A stretch of DNA of 64,000 bases from Actinomadura alba (GCF_014323705.1 NZ_JABVEC010000038.1:1-64000), one strand, 5' to 3'. Positions 51,067 to 60,810 are shown, counted from the stretch's first letter. The notes: generated from the letters alone by a model not told the origin. Translations and numbers: made by a program.

Positions 51067-51913
51067 GGCTTGTACTCAGCGACGGTGATGACCCCCTCGG
51101 CGTCGTAGAATCCGGCCTCGTCGATAGCGGTTTCAAGGGGCGCGTATCCGTTCGTGCGCCCGGGACGCCAGACAGTGAGCCCCTCCAGATCGAACAGCGG
51201 ACGGACCTGCGGGTCGGCATACGACATCGACAGCAGAAGGTCTCCGAACTGCTGCGCGAGGTCCGGCGGAACCGCGTCGGTGAGAGTGAGATTGCAGTGA
51301 TCGAACATGGGGGTCTGGGCGATCATCCTGGTGCTCCCGGCGGGGAGCGTGCCCTCGCGGCCGAACAGCAGATGGTTCGAGTCGATCATGCATGCCGCCG
51401 CCACGTCGCCCGCTATAAGGGCGCGTGCGGCGTCCCGTTCGCCACCGATGTGTCGCCGTGAAGACCGACGCCCACGTCGAAGCGGCGGATGGTCACTTCC
51501 TCGCCGGGCCGCAGGCCCTTGGCCCGAAGCAGAGAGCACGGGATGAGAGTGGCCTGTGGTGAGTCCACCGCGCCCACGGCGATGGTCTCGCCCTTCAGGT
51601 CTGCGACGGCCTTGAAGGGCGACCCATCGCGGACCACGATGACCGAGGTGAGATCTTGGTCGGTGTCGCGCATAACGAGCGGGGTCAGCCGTCGCCCCTG
51701 CGATGTGGCCAGGCGGTGAGCCCGGATCCACGCCAGCGGAGAGTTCCATGCGGCGCCGATGTGACCTTCGATGAGGTCCTCTACCTGGCGCTCGTAGTTC
51801 GAATAGAGGACGAAGTCGAAGTCGAAGTCGTGTTCCGTCAGCCACGACCGGAAGCCTCCCCAGATCGTGACGACCTTGGGATCGTACGCGACGGCACCCA
51901 TCATGAGGGTCAT
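51063..51913 (-). pseudogene. PhnD/SsuA-like substrate-binding protein, one-base frameshift
   Basis: The gene starts normally (ATG 51913, AGGAG 6 nt upstream) and encodes MTLMMGAVAYDPKVVTIWGG, NSPLAWIRAHRLA and LKGETIAVGAVDSPQATLIP, typical of PhnD/SsuA/transferrin-like periplasmic-binding proteins. Near 51450-51455 the frame changes: ...GLHGD is followed in another frame by HIGGERDAARALIAGDVAAA to the end. One missing C fits (length is one base short of 284 codons). No signal peptide is evident, so even an intact form may act inside the cell. The mutation or a sequencing error disrupts the gene. Confidence 0.8.
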
Positions 51914-51922
51914 GCGTTTCTC

Positions 51923-53074
51923 CTAGAACAGGGCCATGCCGAGGGTGGCTCGGCCTACAAAGTCCTGGAGAGCGTCTGTGGTCGGCGCCATGACACGTGC
52001 GGCGAGGGAGTCGCGGAATGACCGATCTACTCCGAATTCCTTGCGGAAGGCTGATCCACCGCACAGCTGCATTACACCGTCCGAGACCTCTGAGGCGGCT
52101 TCTCCGGCCACCGCTTTCACCTGCAATACGCGCAGAGTGGCATCGGCGCGCTCGGTTTCCAGCGCGGTGAGGGTGTCGTTCAGGAACGCACGGACTTCGT
52201 CCGTGCGGGTCCGGAGCCGGGCGAAGCGCGCCCGATGGGTCGGCTGCTCGGCCAGTGACTGATCGAGGTGGTCGAGCCGCGTCCGCAGGAGGTGCGCCGC
52301 GGCCTTGGAGACAAGCGCCTCCATGAGCCCGAGAGAGAACGCGGCGTTGAGGATCAGGAAATGCGGGAGCGCGGATTGCAGCGCGATGTCGAGGCCGGCC
52401 CCATCCCCGCCGAGCATCGCCGTCCCGTTGACAGTGACCCCGTCGCCGGTGACGGGGTTCGAGGCGTTGCCGCGCAGGCCCAGGCCGTCGAAGGGCCCCG
52501 TGACGGTGAGGCCGGCCGCAGTGCTGGGCACCAGCCAGAGCGTCATCGGGCCGTCTCCTGCGAGGGGCCGGCTGGACCAGACGTAACTGTCCGCCTCGCC
52601 CGAAGAGGTCACCCAGCTCTTCTTGGCGTCCAGCCGTACCAGGCCGTCACCTTGTGAGATGGCCGAACTCATCGGAGCCCAAAAGTGACTGCGCGAGCCG
52701 GCTTCGGAGAAGGCCAGCGTGCTGAGGTGTTCGTCGCGTGCGATCGCGCGCCTGACGTCGTCGCTTCCGTGGGCCTCGATCACCGCTGTTGCGGCGTAGT
52801 GCATGAGCAGAACCATTGCCGTCGAGCCGCAGGCGCTGCTGAGCCTTTCGACGACGGAGGCGGCCGCTCGCATGCCTTGACCTCTGCCGCCGACCTCCTC
52901 CGCGCTGATGAGCCCCAGCAGGCCGACCTTGGTCATGGCGTCGATGTTCAGACGTGGAAACGCTCCGGTTCGATCGATCTCCGCCGCCTGCGGTGCGACG
53001 GTGGTCTCGATCACTGTGTCGACTGCATTCTGGTAATCGTACGGCACTGATCTACTCTCCCTTGTGTTGATCAT
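51923..53074 (-). CDS. acyl-CoA dehydrogenase-like flavoprotein
   Basis: 383-aa member of the acyl-CoA dehydrogenase fold (three domains). Recognisable parts are GLISAEEVGGRGQGM, the central LAFSEAGSRSHFWAPMSSAI, and a C-terminal four-helix domain with VMQLCGGSAFRKEFGVDR. The usual catalytic Glu cannot be assigned; the family also contains flavin-dependent monooxygenases such as SfnC/DszC that act on organosulfur compounds. ATG at 53074 has AGGTGG 6 nt upstream; GTG at 53047 is an alternative. First gene of the operon with the PhnD-like and TusA-ferritin genes. Confidence 0.85.
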   Translation of the reverse strand: MINTRESRSVPYDYQNAVDTVIETTVAPQAAEIDRTGAFPRLNIDAMTKVGLLGLISAEEVGGRGQGMRAAASVVERLSSACGSTAMVLLMHYAATAVIEAHGSDDVRRAIARDEHLSTLAFSEAGSRSHFWAPMSSAISQGDGLVRLDAKKSWVTSSGEADSYVWSSRPLAGDGPMTLWLVPSTAAGLTVTGPFDGLGLRGNASNPVTGDGVTVNGTAMLGGDGAGLDIALQSALPHFLILNAAFSLGLMEALVSKAAAHLLRTRLDHLDQSLAEQPTHRARFARLRTRTDEVRAFLNDTLTALETERADATLRVLQVKAVAGEAASEVSDGVMQLCGGSAFRKEFGVDRSFRDSLAARVMAPTTDALQDFVGRATLGMALF

Positions 53075-53110
53075 GTGCGACCACCTGGAATGAACGCGTG
53101 CGCTTGGGAG

Positions 53111-53156
53111 CTATGCGTAACCGTAGTGTTGCATCGCATAGTGACTCTGGCAACAC
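53111..53156 (-). promoter_or_regulatory. candidate H-type pseudoknot or double operator in the ACAD leader
   Basis: Two 7-bp inverted repeats interlock: CTATGCG (53111-53117) with CGCATAG (53135-53141), and GTGTTGC (53126-53132) with GCAACAC (53150-53156). On the mRNA strand the order is stem 1, loop of 8, stem 2, 2, stem 1', 8, stem 2', which is an H-type pseudoknot. It ends 36 nt before the ATG. Class unknown; it could instead be two overlapping DNA operators. Confidence 0.45.
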
Positions 53157-53578
53157 CGTGGATTTTTCTGGCGTGATTTAATACCTGCAAGTAAGGACGA
53201 GAGGAAAGGTGAACTGCTCATAGTTCGCACGACTGCAGCATTTCGTGCGAACGATCGAACCGGCGATATTCTTTCAGCTCGGCCGGTTTTTCTCCTCCCT
53301 GGCGGACATACGGCCCGCGAAGCGTGGATTCCGGGGTCAGAGAACCGATTCGATGCGACTCGACGGCTAGGTCGACGGGTGAAGGCTGATCCAAAGTGAG
53401 GCCTCCGCAACGCTGGCGTCTCTCTGGAACGGGGTGGTCAGGCAAACCGGCTCTTTGCGCTCGGGCGCCGACGGCCGCGTCCCCGGCGGCCGCGCGATTC
53501 ACCGACGCCAGGTTACGCACCGCGCCCGAGCGAGTGCTGGTCACCACCGGGGTATCCCATCACCATGGCGCACCCCAT
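53157..53578. other. intergenic region without a recognised gene
   Basis: About 420 bp between the divergent-looking acyl-CoA dehydrogenase leader and the methyltransferase stop. The part 53160-53260 is A+T-richer. No coding sequence is convincing. Confidence 0.5.
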
Positions 53579-54406
53579 TCATCTGCGCACGATTACGGCG
53601 AGCCAGGCCTGCGCCTGGGTCACGCCGTGGATCAGGTTGAGGTCGAAGGTATCGGCGGTGAGGGATTCGACGGACCACCCGTCGCTGAACTCCGCGCGCA
53701 GTTCTTCCGCACGGAACCGGCGTGGACCCCAGTCGCCCGGCTGCCGGTCACTGAAGCACATGAGGTAGCAAGTGCCACCAGGCCGCAGCACGGCCGCAAG
53801 GCCCGCGACGTACTTGGCCCTGTCCTCATCGTCGAATACATGGAAAACGCCGCTGTCGATCACAATGTCGGCGGTGCGGGCTTGACGCGGCAAATCGAGT
53901 GCGTCGGCGATCTCGAATCGCGCGTTCAAACCGCGCTCGGCTGCCTTCGCGCGGGCATGCGCGATCGCGGTCGGCGCGAGGTCGATGCCGGTAGCGTCCG
54001 CGCCGCGGCTCGCCGCGAGCAGTACGTGCTCACCGGTGCCGCAGCCCGCGTCGAGGACGCGGCCGGCAAATCGGCCCGCGTCCGCCAGCCGCACGAGGGC
54101 CGGCTGCGGCCGGCCGATGTCCCACGGCGGCGGAGCCTCCCCGGTATAGCTGTCGTCCCATGCCTCTTTCATGTCGCGAGCAGCGACAACGGAGGCCTCC
54201 TCGCCTTCGGGGATCACTACCACCAGCAGGTGGCGGCCCGCGAATGTGAGGCCGTAGAGCAGGGTCGTGCCTTCCTGGCCGGGAGCAGACCAGTAAGGCC
54301 GCTCGAGGACCGCCTCCCGCACTTCGTCCACGCTCACGCCGTGGAGGCCGACATGGTCATCTGACCAGTTGCTGGTCCGGACTGCCTTGAACAGAGCATG
54401 CGGCAT
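53579..54406 (-). CDS. BrnT-like domain fused to class I methyltransferase
   Basis: 275 aa. Residues about 1-85 resemble the BrnT toxin fold: NWSDDHVGLHGVSVDEVREA, then FAGRHLLVVVIPEGEEASVV and AARDMKEAW. Residues about 90-275 are a SAM methyltransferase with RVLDAGCGTGEHVLLAAS and IDSGVFHVFDDEDR. ATG at 54406 has GGAG 7 nt upstream. No antitoxin (BrnA) gene is adjacent. The fusion is unusual and may mark a modifying enzyme with an RNA-binding domain or a toxin controlled by its own second domain. Confidence 0.72.
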   Translation of the reverse strand: MPHALFKAVRTSNWSDDHVGLHGVSVDEVREAVLERPYWSAPGQEGTTLLYGLTFAGRHLLVVVIPEGEEASVVAARDMKEAWDDSYTGEAPPPWDIGRPQPALVRLADAGRFAGRVLDAGCGTGEHVLLAASRGADATGIDLAPTAIAHARAKAAERGLNARFEIADALDLPRQARTADIVIDSGVFHVFDDEDRAKYVAGLAAVLRPGGTCYLMCFSDRQPGDWGPRRFRAEELRAEFSDGWSVESLTADTFDLNLIHGVTQAQAWLAVIVRR

Positions 54407-54929
54407 CAGTGTTCTCCTTCGGGTTAACCATCCGACCAGCGGAGGATTGATAAAAAATTCTATAGCGCCATCTATGGCTGTGTCAGGATTCAAGAATGGA
54501 TCGCGGTTAGTAGTATATGATTTTAAAGTGAAATGCTTCAAGATGTAGGAGCTGGCAGCCGCACTGGATCGGCTCCTTCGGCGGTTCGGCCCCGGCCGAC
54601 CGGGGCCGGTTCTGGCCACCCGGGGACAGCCCATAACCTCGCGCCATGATGAAGTCCGGCGCCGGGGAACCATCGTCACCAACCCCGGCGGAGCTGGAGG
54701 GCGCCGTCGTCCCCGCGGTCGACGACTCGCCCCGATCCGGGCCGCGGCCGCAATCGGATGGCCTACTGGGCCAGTGGTTCCGAAGCGGTCGGCGGGGCGA
54801 ACGCGCTGCGGGCAGGCCGTCGACCGCGAGCATCTGCAGCAGCGTGACGCTGTCGTCAGGTCGCGCGAGCTCAACTGTCGATTCTGGAGACGGGTACACG
54901 TGCGACGCCCATGGCCAAGGACGTGGGGT
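54407..54929. other. intergenic region without a recognised gene
   Basis: A+T-rich section 54430-54540 (likely promoter for the methyltransferase), then G+C-rich sequence with short open frames on both strands, none with homology I recognise. Confidence 0.5.
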
Positions 54930-55364
54930 TCACCCCTCGACCCGGCGCTTGAGGTCCTTGAGCCCGGTATCCACGATCATCTTCTCGGTCTTGCGTTTCA
55001 TGATCCCGATGCGCAGCAATGACGCCTCCACCGCCAGTTCGTACGTCACCTCAGTGCCGCCGTCCCGGTCCGCCAGGCGGTACGACCCGGACATGCTCGA
55101 GATCATCTTGCCGGGTTCGGATATGTCCCAGCGGACCGCGTCGTCGCCCTCCCATTCGTAGGCCAGCACATAGGTGTCCGTCATGGGGCCAGCCGAGAGG
55201 TTGAAGCGCACCCGCTCGGCCCGATACCCGTCGCCAGCGGAGACGACCTCGGCGGCCTTGATGCCCTCAGCCCAGGTCGGATAGGCCGGGAAGTCGGCGA
55301 TGGCCGCCATGACCTTGGACTTACCGGCATTGATCGTGATGCTGGAACTCGTTCGGTCGGTCAT
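54930..55364 (-). CDS. SRPBCC-family (polyketide cyclase-like) protein
   Basis: 144-aa START/cyclase-like protein. Pattern SITINAGKSKVMAAIADFPAYP, WAEGIKAAEV and a C-terminal long helix is typical. Starts at ATG with AAGGGAAG before it. Single gene, no partner identified. Ligand unknown. Confidence 0.82.
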   Translation of the reverse strand: MTDRTSSSITINAGKSKVMAAIADFPAYPTWAEGIKAAEVVSAGDGYRAERVRFNLSAGPMTDTYVLAYEWEGDDAVRWDISEPGKMISSMSGSYRLADRDGGTEVTYELAVEASLLRIGIMKRKTEKMIVDTGLKDLKRRVEG

Positions 55365-55789
55365 GACGCTTCCCTTCGTCTGTCAGAGTCGCGGGGCACC
55401 ATCTTCGCCCATGCCACCGGTGCCGTCCCGAGGCTGTTCAACTGGCACGCCGGGTCCAGGTGATGTGCAGGGCGTTGTCCGCGTCGCCAGGTTCGTAGGC
55501 CGCCACCATGTCGCTGATTGGATTTAGGGCTCCACCGCGGTCACTCGGTCGGTGGACATGCCGTCCGCATAGAGCACCCGCTGCCGTCGGTGGTGCTCTC
55601 TGTCCCAACATGACCAGCGGAACCACCCGCAAGCTGAATGGTGCCAGTGGCCGCAATACGTTGAACGAGGAGTGTTCTGACGGCCAGTAAGTGACGGTTG
55701 ACGCTTTCGAAAGCGTCCGCTAACGTTCGGTGGGTCCGCTCAGCGGCCTCAGCCACGTCTCTGATCGCCCTCACCTGGAGGACCGACTC
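55365..55789. other. intergenic region, no gene supported
   Basis: A short minus-strand frame ends MVAAYEPGDADNALHITWTR at 55438 and could be a gene tail, but nothing larger is recognised. The remainder has the leader of the VOC gene. Confidence 0.45.
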
Positions 55790-56269
55790 ATGGCGACCAA
55801 GCCCAGCCCGATCCCAGATACATATCGGCGCATTACGCCTGCCCTTGTCGTTCGAGGTGCCGCGAAGGCCATCGAGTTCTACTCCGAGGTGTTCGAAGCG
55901 ACCGAGCGTTACCGCTTCCCGGGCCCCGGCGGGACGATCTCGCACGCCGAGATCCAGATCGGGGACTCGGTCGTCATCGTCGAGGACGAGTTCCCGGAAA
56001 GGGGCACCAAGGCGCCGCCAGCAGACGGTCTCGACGGCACCCCGGTCTTCCAATACATCTACGTCGAGAACGTCGACGCGGTCTTCGAGCGAGCCGCGAA
56101 GCTCGGCGCGACGGTCAAGCGTCCGCCCCAGGACCAGTTCTACGGCGATCGGGACGGCTACATCATCGACCCGTTCGGGCATGGCTGGACCATCAGCTCG
56201 CACATAGAGGACGTGCCGCCGGACGAGCTCATGCGCCGGATGTCAGAAATGATGGGTGGCCAGGAGTAA
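55790..56269 (+). CDS. VOC-superfamily (PhnB/glyoxalase-like) protein
   Basis: 159 aa with two beta-alpha-beta-beta-beta modules. YRRITPALVVRGAAKAIEFY is the opening motif and YGDRDGYIIDPFGHGWTISSH the C-terminal metal-binding region. ATG at 55790 has GGAGG 8 nt upstream. Similar proteins bind small molecules or confer resistance. The substrate is not evident. Confidence 0.85.
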   Translation: MATKPSPIPDTYRRITPALVVRGAAKAIEFYSEVFEATERYRFPGPGGTISHAEIQIGDSVVIVEDEFPERGTKAPPADGLDGTPVFQYIYVENVDAVFERAAKLGATVKRPPQDQFYGDRDGYIIDPFGHGWTISSHIEDVPPDELMRRMSEMMGGQE

Positions 56270-57082
56270 GGTCGGCCCAGTTAATTGGCCGCTCGGCGTG
56301 TCATCGGCAAGGTAGTTGCCGTCTCCCGCGTCGTGGGGCCTGAGTCGTCCGTCCGTCGCGAGTACGTGAGCCGCAGGCGGATCATCGTGACAACGATTTC
56401 AACGACTCCGCAGGCGCTTACGCGTAGCTCCGATGTCGATCGCCTCCCAAGCCCCCAAGCCGGGCGAGGCGGGACTCGGCGTAGGCGCCCGCAGTCCATC
56501 AATGGCGGGTATGTATCCGCGTTCAGTGGGGCCGGAAAAGGACTGGTCGTCGACTCGCTCGCGCCGGGCGGTGCCTGTGCCAAGCAGGCGACCGACCCTG
56601 CCCACACGGGTGAGGGGAGTCGGATTCGGCCGGCGGGGGTCAACCATACTCGCGGCAGCCGGGCAGCGCCGGTTCACCCAAACTCGAAACTGCGGCCACA
56701 GTAGACGCAGGCGTCACATGACTCCCTTATGCTTGCCAATTCCTGACGGCCGTGACAATCTGTCATGCCTGTACATCGGAGCACGAAGAAGCTCCCGGAT
56801 GGCCGACAGAAAAGAGGCCTTATGTCAAGGCTTGTGACGCCCAGGGTGGAAACTTGAAGTGGAACAAGAGTCGTAGGATGCCACGCACTCGTAGATCAAT
56901 CCCCTGATCCCTTCGGTGGATAATTTCAACTTCAAATGTCCGCAATTTGTCGGCGAATTCGGAGTGCATGATGAGGCTGTCGCCTGGGTTGCGGGACTGT
57001 TTTTATATATGCGTTATCGCCAAAAGAGGGTGAGAGTTCTCACTTCTGCCATTTCTACTGAATTTATGCCAGTCGGTGGCCG
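56270..57082. other. gene-poor region
   Basis: About 810 bp with no recognised gene. GTGAGA-GT-TCTCAC (57030-57043) is a short palindrome near the start of the next gene. 56860-57080 is A+T-richer and may contain its promoter. Confidence 0.5.
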
Positions 57083-57868
57083 GTGGAAGATGGGGCCACG
57101 GTGGAGTTTCTTGATATGGCCGATTCCCGTAAAATCAGAGATCCTGATCAGGTGAATGCGAATTGGCTGGCTCAGGCAAACCTCAGTGCGGGTCGACTCA
57201 CGTCCTACGGTTTCGCGGTAGAGGCGGCATTCGGTCACCATCCATCGCGTTATCTGATCGGCCGACGCTTTAGAGGTTCCGCTGCGGTTACCGGTCTCTT
57301 CGTGCTCGGGCCGGAGAATCTCACCGGCACCCACGTGTGGATCGCTGAAGATCTGGCCAGTCGCCAATGCGACGTGCAAACATACGTGCCGACGATGAAG
57401 AGGTCCGTGCGCCTGGTCGAGCGGTACATTTTCGACTGCTTGCCGCTCACCGACATCGGGTACCTGGACCTCATGGCGTGGCGTTATCCAGGGCTCGGAT
57501 CCCCTGTCGAGGGTGTAGAAATCGATATGTCCTGGAGCCGATGGCGCTCTGCCCGGCACTGCCGCTACCCAGGCCCACCCACCACACCCGGGCTGACCGT
57601 CACCGAGGCTGCCGACCCCCGTACCGGCCTGGTGGTCGCTCGGGCCGTCGCGCGCCGTCGGGAAGTCTTCCGACGCTGGGAGATCCTTGAGATGGGGGAG
57701 TCGGACATGGTCGGGTTGCCCAAGCGGATCAGAGTGTCCCGCCGGGAGTCCGGCAGTTGGACGGAGCTTCATCGCACCGGCCGGCCTGTCCCCATTCCGG
57801 AAGAGGATTTTGACGCCTCACCTGGACAGCTCAGGGATGCGCTCGAACACAGACTTCCTGCGGAGTGA
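57083..57868 (+). CDS. LolA-like (outer-membrane-lipoprotein-sorting type) protein, possible
   Basis: About 261 aa. The central pattern GLFVLGPENLTGTHVWIAED and LPLTDIGYLDLMAWRYP resembles the LolA-like lipoprotein-sorting family (PF17131), which in actinomycetes occurs in metabolite clusters. There is no signal peptide or lipobox. Start uncertain: GTG at 57083, GTG at 57101 or ATG at 57116 (GGAG 10 nt upstream). Located 30 nt before the convergent ParB-like regulator stop. Role unknown. Confidence 0.6.
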   Translation: MEDGATVEFLDMADSRKIRDPDQVNANWLAQANLSAGRLTSYGFAVEAAFGHHPSRYLIGRRFRGSAAVTGLFVLGPENLTGTHVWIAEDLASRQCDVQTYVPTMKRSVRLVERYIFDCLPLTDIGYLDLMAWRYPGLGSPVEGVEIDMSWSRWRSARHCRYPGPPTTPGLTVTEAADPRTGLVVARAVARRREVFRRWEILEMGESDMVGLPKRIRVSRRESGSWTELHRTGRPVPIPEEDFDASPGQLRDALEHRLPAE

Positions 57869-57898
57869 ACTTCCGACGCGCGGCAGCAATTCAAAAGC

Positions 57899-58960
57899 TC
57901 AGTCAATGAGACCTTCGCGGGTTTCGAGCTCATGCGCGAGTTGGTACCAGATGCTTCCGCATTGCCGGGCGAGTGCGGCCAGGGACCGCCGATGGTAGGC
58001 CGGAATGGAAGCAATGAGAGGATCCCAGTCACTGCGCCTTACGAGGTGGGAATGAAGCCAGCGAATCAGTGCCCTTCCAGCATCGGTTTGCTTCAGCGCC
58101 GGGTCCTTTATCAGGCTGTGCAGAATGGCCTCGATGTCGATCTCGACGGTGCCTGCCCGAGCCCGTCCCGTTTGTTTGAAGCTTGGCGTTTTGGTGTTCG
58201 CCCCATCATCAGGGGTGAATTTCTGATCAGCGCGTGAGCGAATACCGGGACTCATTACTTGAATGGGATTTTCGCCGCGGCGCATGCGTCGCCTGACGTC
58301 GTGCGCGGTGCCAACCGAGATGCCGGCCGTGGCGGCGACCTCGCGCAGTGACGCGCTCGGACGTTGTGCGATGACTTCGGCCGCTCGACGTCTTCCCTCT
58401 TGACTGCTCAATGGACGCAAGCGACCGTCGGCGCCAATTCTGCTGCTCAACTGTGAACTTTCCCCAGTTGAGCGGCTTCTGATAGCACTCACCGTCTTAT
58501 GGGCGAGGCCGGTGTAGGCGCCGATCGCCCGATCGGAAAGCTGCGGATGGATGGAGAGAATCCGCGTCGCCGCAGCTCTGCGATCGGGCAGGGTGAGGGG
58601 CAGTCCGTGCACGATATTGGCCCTGACCGCCTGGATAAAACTCTCTTCCTCGTTGCCTTCGAAGAATTCGACCTCGATCTCCTTCCGCCCGGTCAGTGTC
58701 GCTGCTCTAAGCCGGTGCATGCCGTCGATGACGCGCATTGTGCTGCGGTGAACGAGGATTGGTGGAAGTGTTGTTTCCGTCTCGGCGAGTCTGCGAACAT
58801 GTTCCTCATCCATTCCGCCAAGGCGGGGTGAGTCAGCAGGGAGGAGTGAACTGATCGCGACAATTTGAACATTACGCGGTTGCTGCGCGTGCGGGGGAAC
58901 GGATGCGTTTATGGTCGGGAGGTTGAGGTTGGTGCCCTGACCGCTGGCCTCGTGTTCCAT
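57899..58960 (-). CDS. ParB/StrR-like cluster-situated regulator
   Basis: 353 aa. An N-terminal ParB-like domain (PADSPRLGGMDEEHVRRLAE, PPILVHRSTMRVIDGMHRLR) is followed by an HTH (LSDRAIGAYTGLAHKTVSAI) and a second HTH near residue 210 (SLREVAATAGISVGTAHDVR). This is the architecture of StrR, NovG and Bbr, which activate antibiotic gene clusters. Not a chromosome-partition ParB: the family size and the StrR-like central region differ, and there is no parA. It probably controls neighbouring biosynthetic genes. Confidence 0.8.
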   Translation of the reverse strand: MEHEASGQGTNLNLPTINASVPPHAQQPRNVQIVAISSLLPADSPRLGGMDEEHVRRLAETETTLPPILVHRSTMRVIDGMHRLRAATLTGRKEIEVEFFEGNEEESFIQAVRANIVHGLPLTLPDRRAAATRILSIHPQLSDRAIGAYTGLAHKTVSAIRSRSTGESSQLSSRIGADGRLRPLSSQEGRRRAAEVIAQRPSASLREVAATAGISVGTAHDVRRRMRRGENPIQVMSPGIRSRADQKFTPDDGANTKTPSFKQTGRARAGTVEIDIEAILHSLIKDPALKQTDAGRALIRWLHSHLVRRSDWDPLIASIPAYHRRSLAALARQCGSIWYQLAHELETREGLID

Positions 58961-59602
58961 CTGTGCCTCTCTTCATCCCATAGCATTGCGACGGGGGTCG
59001 AAACTAGGCGCAGCCCTTGTGTGATTTACGCAGTTGGTGATGAGTTGATTCATGGGTGGCGAAGCTGGTGAAATGGTCGGTACCGTCGCCGAGCCTGTCG
59101 AGTGCGGCTCAGCTTCCGGCCGTCACCTCTGGGGGGCGCGATGGTGAGGATCCGCACGACGATGCGGCGCGGTGCCGGTGCTGCGCTTGTGCCGGACGCC
59201 CACCCGCCAAGGCCCCGGAAGGGTGGCTACGACACGTGGTGGAACGTTTTCTCAGCACGATAAGCCCTGGTCCGCGCGCCCCGCCATCCCCCAGCCCCCT
59301 CTCGACCTCTTAGTAATCCATGGAGTATTAGGAGCTACTCCGGCGAGGGTAAAATAATGTTGCGGCTCAAGCCATGTTTAAGAGGTCTTGACAGGGCGCG
59401 ATAGAACTGGTTAGTTGATGGATTCGAAGTGCATGGATGCCAATAAGTGGCGGTGCGGATGTTGCCCGGCCGCTTGCCGGCCGTGCTGGCCGGGGTTGCA
59501 GCACTTGATGGCACACGCGGATCCCCACGGCGGGGGCGGCTGGTTGGCCCGGCCGCCTGATTTCCTTAATGACATCCTTACGTGCCGCCGGTGGACCACA
59601 TT
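58961..59602. other. intergenic region without a recognised gene
   Basis: About 640 bp between the StrR-like start and the esterase stop. Short frames are not convincing. 59310-59410 is A+T-richer. No complete GTTCGAC-type StrR site was found by eye. Confidence 0.5.
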
Positions 59603-60637
59603 TCAGCCGCGTGGGGCGAGGCGCTGGGCGAGCCACGTAAGGGAAAGTGGATAGCGGTGGTCCACACCGCCGTGTCCACCCGGAAAGAGTTCGAAATGGA
59701 TCTTATCCGGAGTCACACCTGCGCCGATAAGTGCCTGTTGGAACGCCTGCGCGCCGATGTCCAGATATTGTTCGTCGGTCATTCCGCTGTCGATCCATAT
59801 TGCCCGCATCGAGCGCATTTCCGCAGCGAATTTGGGCACCATGCGAACCGGGTCCCACTCTTGCCATCGCCGCCAGACCGCAGGCCTGGGCATTCCGGTG
59901 TGGGGATCGAAGGGGAGTTCTGGCGTCCCATCCTCGCGGGGCGACAAGCAGGCCGAGACGCCGCGCAGGATGAGGAGTGACAGGTCTTCGGGGCGCATCA
60001 CGGGAAGCCGTTCCTGAAAGTCGTGCCACCAGCGGTCGATGTCACCTCCGTATGCTCGCAGATGGCGAATGCAGAGCGGGAACTTCGCGAAGCAGGTGTA
60101 TTCAAACAACGCGTCCCCGGCGTGCGTGGCCAGGCCGCCGAACAGGTCCGGACGCAGCATCGGCGTGATCATGGCGCCGAAGCCTCCGCTGGACTTTCCG
60201 ACGATCCCGCGGTGATCGCGGCTTGCCAGAGTCCGATAGTGCAGGTCGACCCAGGGAACAATCTCGTCACAGAGGTAGGAGTGGTACTGACCGGTCCCCG
60301 GCGAGTCCACATATTGGCTGCCGCCAAGGCTGGTCCACGCGTCGACATAGACGACGATGGCTGGCGGAGCCCCCGCCGTGGCGAACACCTGATCCGCGGC
60401 CTCAATGAAAGGCTGCTGGAAGGGAAAGCGGTTGCGCCACATTTCCACATGTCCGAAGTAGCCCTGCAGGACATAGATCGACTGGTAGTGGTGCGTTGGC
60501 GCGTCGTCGTAACCGGGTGGAACATACACCCAGAGCGGGCGCTCGTGCGGGTCGCCCAGCGGATTCTTTCGCAACAGATCGCTTTCGATCACGTGCTCAT
60601 CGAGTCGACCGGACAACTCGCTTGACCAGGGCAGCAT
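59603..60637 (-). CDS. esterase D/Fes-family alpha-beta hydrolase
   Basis: 344 aa. The nucleophile elbow is VGKSSGGFGAMIT (Ser in SSGG), Asp in WIDSGMTDEQYL region, and His in FPGGHGG near the C-terminus form a plausible catalytic triad of the esterase (PF00756) family. ATG at 60637 has GGAGG 4 nt upstream. Members hydrolyse or transfer acyl groups (for example enterobactin esterase or mycolyltransferase). Within a putative biosynthetic cluster it may release or trim a product. Confidence 0.83.
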   Translation of the reverse strand: MLPWSSELSGRLDEHVIESDLLRKNPLGDPHERPLWVYVPPGYDDAPTHHYQSIYVLQGYFGHVEMWRNRFPFQQPFIEAADQVFATAGAPPAIVVYVDAWTSLGGSQYVDSPGTGQYHSYLCDEIVPWVDLHYRTLASRDHRGIVGKSSGGFGAMITPMLRPDLFGGLATHAGDALFEYTCFAKFPLCIRHLRAYGGDIDRWWHDFQERLPVMRPEDLSLLILRGVSACLSPREDGTPELPFDPHTGMPRPAVWRRWQEWDPVRMVPKFAAEMRSMRAIWIDSGMTDEQYLDIGAQAFQQALIGAGVTPDKIHFELFPGGHGGVDHRYPLSLTWLAQRLAPRG

Positions 60638-60810
60638 TTGTCCTCCTAGTAATAGCGGTCTTCGATCTTGATCGGGGAGGCCGGAGTCGATCTTTAAGAA
60701 AGCATGTACATGAACAACCGTACAGATCACAAGGATTGACAGGGATTCCACACCATGGATGATCGATAGCGACATATGCCGTGAAGGCCGCACCTCGGGA
60801 GTGATGGTCA

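Noticed and set aside
57899..58960. Chromosome-partitioning ParB
   Set aside because: No ParA neighbour, no parS-like repeats seen, and the size and central region fit StrR-type regulators better.
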